From: Welwitschia mirabilis
Taxonomy: Eukaryota > Gnetophyta > Gnetopsida > Welwitschiales
NCBI GenBank assembly: GCA_051453625.1
Contig: JBOZIK010000001.1
Location: forward strand, 216,509,561 to 216,573,560
Reading direction: 5' to 3'
DNA length: 64,000 nucleotides
The position numbers and the translations under genes were made by a program. Of the stretch, positions 60,346 to 64,000 are shown one piece after another. The notes under the pieces were generated by a model. It was not told the origin of the DNA and ran no database searches. It saw nothing but the letters and a program-made list of their open reading frames with translations. How positions within the stretch are numbered: position 1 is the stretch's first letter; each line of letters opens with the position of its first letter.

Positions 60346-62282
60346 ATAATATGCAAAAATAAGGTAATAAGGCTAATTGAAATTTTCAAAATTTTTCAAA
60401 TACAATTAGTGTGTTTGAAAAATAAATGATTAAATAATATAAAAAACATATAACTTGTATTTAAATTCATTTCAAATTATAAGATAAATTAGGATAATCT
60501 ATAGCATTATAAGGTAAGAACAGTTTTTAACTTTTTATGTCTAATTTCATTTTAAATTTTTAAGTTTTTACCTTTCTAAAATTTTAAGTAAGTAAAGAAG
60601 ATTTGTGATGAAGAAAAAAATTAATTGGCATTTTAAAAAATTAGAATGCTTTACACCTCCTAACCAAGATTTTACATTGCCTTTAGTGTTATTAAGATTA
60701 AAAAATCATAAAAAATTATATGAAAACATAATATTTTGGAGGAAAAAAGAAAAGCACACATTTGTTTTATTTATCTTTAAAAAGTATTACATAGTAAAGA
60801 AAGAATAGAATAGGAAAGAAAGAGATACATTAAAGGGAAGATAAATATCTTAGAAGAGTTATTCTATGAGGAGGATCCTCTTTAGTATTTAAGCTTGTTT
60901 GGATGACATGCAATTTTCCCATGATTTCCCCTCTGTATTTTTTAATTTTACCCCTTAGCCTCTATACCTAATTTTTACATTTTCTAGGCATCATTTTAAG
61001 CACTTACCTTTTCTCCAAGGCAAATATATGGGGAGGGTATCTTTACCTTAATTTCTCTTCTTGATTCTATTCTTACTTTTCTTAGATTTTATGACTTCTT
61101 GATGATTGCACTTACCTCCCTAGAGTTCAATCTAGTTTATCATCCTTTTTGACCTTATGATTTACCTATCTATGATAATTCAATAGTTTTTTCATATAGT
61201 CCTTTTATTTATAAAGACTCCTTTCATACTATCCTTCTATTTGTAAAGGTTCATTGTCATTTACAAATCTTAGTCAATTACTAACCAGGATAATAAGAAA
61301 TACATTCTTGTTGTTTTCCCTATACTATTTCATAACATTAAAGGGAAGCTTAAAAATTTTAAACCTTTTCTATTGTACATGATATAAATCAAGGCTACAA
61401 AATTAGGATATGCATCAGATACATGAGAATAATGATATACATTTTTAATTATATGCCTAAAAAAAAGGCCATTTATTCTTGAATAAAAATCTACATGGTA
61501 AGAGTTATTCCCTATTAGGAGCATGTTTAAAATATGACTTAGTACAAAGTCTAGCTAAATCTTCCTATATATTAAATAGATGATATTTTAAATTAGGAAA
61601 AAATAAAGATTTATAAATAAAAATTGGTGCAATGAAACTATTAACTCCCCCTTCCTTCATGAATATTTTTCATAAACCTTATTATTATTCTTCTTCCTAT
61701 TTCTCTAATTCTTATTCAAGTTCCTTCTTATAAACTAGGTAAATATCCTTATATAAATTATTTTCTTTATTAGGAAAATAAGTCTTCTATATTTCTTGAA
61801 TAAGACTTTCCATCACCTTTGGTTATTAAAAAAATATGAAAAATTCCTACATAATGAAGTTTGACAATATTCTTAATATTTTGTCTTTAACTTAAAGCAT
61901 TTGGAAATATTTTAGTGATAGCACTGATGAAACAGAGGATAACACTAGTTTATTTTAAACTTAAAAATGTAGATCTTATACTGAAAGAAGAGGGTAAAGC
62001 TTAGGCATGCAAAGCTTCATTTGTATCTATAAACCTTACAAGTAGAGCAGAGCGAGCATAGCAGAGTGGAGTCTTAGAGTAAAGTAAATAGTGTGAGCAA
62101 GCAAAGTGAGTGAAGCACTATGAACATAGCAGAGATAGGCCATAAAGCAAAGCAAATGTTGTAGAGTGAGCTTGCATGCATGAAGAATGTGCTCAAAATT
62201 TTTTAGATGTCTATACAATGTATTTATGTCCATATAATCATATAGTTAAATGATGATAGATAGTTTGCAAACAAGTGATCAA
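60346..62282. other. AT-rich stretch with no gene; probable gypsy tail and copia 5' flank
   Basis: 60346-60410 resembles 33410-33480. A second purine-tract-like string (minus strand) lies at 60651-60680. The right part, up to the primer-binding-like site at 62283, should include the 5' LTR of the next copia element, but I see no partner LTR to define it. The stretch 62040-62180 is rich in AGAGCAGAG/GTGAG-like purine strings of unknown meaning. Confidence 0.35.
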
Positions 62283-64000
62283 CTAGTCAGAGCTAAGAAC
62301 TAGGGCATATGAAAGATTTTAATGAAAGACATCCTTTATCAGAAGGAATGTGTTGTTGTCTTAAAGATAAAAGCAAATGCAAAGGTAATAATTAAATTTT
62401 TAGACATAAAATTACTAAAGTACTACCTTGATAAAGAGTGAAAGAAACTTGATAGAAGGATGCTTCATTAATTTGATTGTGCCTTGGCAATGGGATTCTT
62501 CAATCCTATAGAAATATTTCTACAACAACTAAAGTATGATAGATTTCAATGTAGAGGTATGATTAGCCTACTAGCATAAATCAATTTTATACTATTAACA
62601 AGGTCTTTAAGATGAAGATGAAAAAATATGCATTGTTGCAAGCATATCTACATGAGATGAATAGTTATTCACACAGTTAGATGATCTAAGGGTAACATTT
62701 AAAGAAAACCTAATGGTAATCACGTTCTCAATTCCTTGTTTGACTCTTAGAAGACTATTCACACTATCCTGATGATTGCCTTAGATACTATGCTATATCT
62801 AAATATTATAATTTTAAAGCTTATAGATGCATATAATACTAGGGTTGTTGAGTGCATTAGAAAATCCCTTATTATTCACAGAGCACATTCTTAGACTAGG
62901 GGAGGAATTTATTAGTAGAAGCATTGAATGTTAGCACTACAAAAAGAATGGTCATTTATGGAAGGATTGCTACAACCTAAAAAACAAGTGTAAATAGAAG
63001 AAAGGAGGTAACCATCAGAACCAAGAAGAAGGACAAGATCTCAATGTGAAGGAGATGTTCATGCTGTATTGATTACATATACATAAGAGGTAAACGTTTT
63101 CTAATACTCTTACCCTAATGTTTGAATTCTGAACGTTGATGTTTCTTTTCATGTCTACCTAGATGTTTTAATGTTTTCTTCGTATAACCAATTTCAAAGA
63201 AGTATGTGTATCTGGGGGATGATCGATGTTATGAGATCAAAGAAATTAGGTTTGTAATGCTGCAAGGAAGCGATAACAGAAAATTATTTCTTTAGGATGT
63301 TAGACACGTGCCTCAACTAGTAAAAACTTAATCTCAGCAGGTCAATTATATGCTACTAGTTGTTTAATCTTCTTTAGCACAGATGACTAGAAGGTAATAA
63401 AATGTGCCATGGTGCTAGCACAAGGATAAAAAGAAGGAAACTTGTACACTCTGCATGCTAATGTGGTAAAGCACATAGTTGCTATTATTTGCAATGAGGA
63501 CATATCTCTTTGGCATAAAAGACTTGGATATCTCAATGAAAGTAGCATGCAGGTTATTAGTTCTAAAGACTTACTTATAAATTTTGACTCTATTTCTTTA
63601 GATTTCTATAAGAATTATGCTATTATAAAAGTAAAATATATATACTTTTAGAAATCCATTTCTGAAAACAAAAGTGTTCGAAAGCTATATTTGGTTTATT
63701 CCGATGTTGTTAGGACTATGAAAGTGATGTTTTTTGATGAAGCATCATATTTTATTACTGCCATTAATGAGTTTAGTTAAAAAGCTTGGCTTTTTTTAAT
63801 TCCCTTGAAATATAGAGTCTTTGATATCTTTAAACAATTTAAAGCTAGAGTGGAAAATGAATTAAGCTGTAAAATTAAACACTTGGTAACAAATAATGAA
63901 GGTGAATATACATCTTATGAATTTGAGATGTTTTGTAGAGATAATGGAATTATCCACATAAAGACGCCTCTATATACACCTTAGAATAATGGAGTGGCTA
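62283..64000 (+). mobile_element. TE-4: 5' part of another decayed Ty1/copia element, cut by the window edge
   Basis: A primer-binding-like CTAGTCAGAGCTAAG opens it at 62283. Gag is near 62600-62700 (KVFKMKMKKYALLQAYLHEM), with a zinc knuckle near 62930 in which one Cys codon is followed by a stop and the second Cys is Tyr. The protease-side piece VYLGDD is near 63200, and the pre-integrase motif LWHKRLGYLNESSMQ (63508) lies within an open frame 63442-63651. The integrase core then runs to the end. Two catalytic Asp positions read Asn (in AINEFS and LVTNNEGEY). The lineage looks different from TE-1 and TE-2 and nearer to Tork/Ale-type elements (inference). Confidence 0.75.

Overview
The window is nuclear DNA of a flowering plant or other seed plant. 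It holds one intron-containing receptor-like cytoplasmic kinase gene of the RLCK-VII/PBL27 type, and most of the rest is very AT-rich, old, nested LTR retrotransposon sequence full of stop codons. Two elements carry an extra Sirevirus-type (env-like) reading frame after pol, which favours an angiosperm; the species cannot be told from the sequence. I found no bacterial features, no CRISPR array and no convincing tRNA or rRNA gene. tRNA-like strings are retrotransposon primer-binding sites.

Layout. 1-1919: 3' end of a Ty1/copia element whose body lies left of the window. 1920-5585: gene-free, with a 117-bp tandem duplication. 5586-9858 (minus): the kinase gene, five coding exons joining in phase to 508 codons; intron 2 holds two decayed extra copies of the start of exon 3. 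9859-12480: an ATG-free leader, then gene-free DNA. 12480-18640: Ty3/gypsy debris (an LTR-like repeat R1, an integrase tail), a ~500-bp tandem duplication and a long compound microsatellite. 18641-32558 (minus): a Tekay/Del-like chromovirus with LTRs over 4 kb and recognisable gag, protease, RT, RNase H, integrase and chromodomain. 33380-35530 and 60283-60345: a second gypsy repeat (R2), split by a large nest. 35531-60282 (plus): a Sirevirus-like copia element (TE-1), split by a minus-strand Sirevirus-like element (TE-2, 38578-54790), which contains a compact gag-only copia element (TE-3, 40563-45144) with a perfect 5-bp target duplication. 62283-64000 (plus): a further copia element running off the right edge.

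Only the kinase looks functional. Arabidopsis PBL27 relays chitin perception from the CERK1 receptor complex to a MAP kinase cascade at the plasma membrane; that role is inferred here from family membership. The retroelements are dead: catalytic residues of protease, integrase or RT are visibly replaced, consistent with long decay of methylated cytosines. The order of insertion can be read as R2, then TE-1, then TE-2, then TE-3; R1 serves as the empty site for TE-1. Nine N runs interrupt the sequence, and at least two 100-N gaps are flanked by identical sequence, meaning contig ends were not merged.
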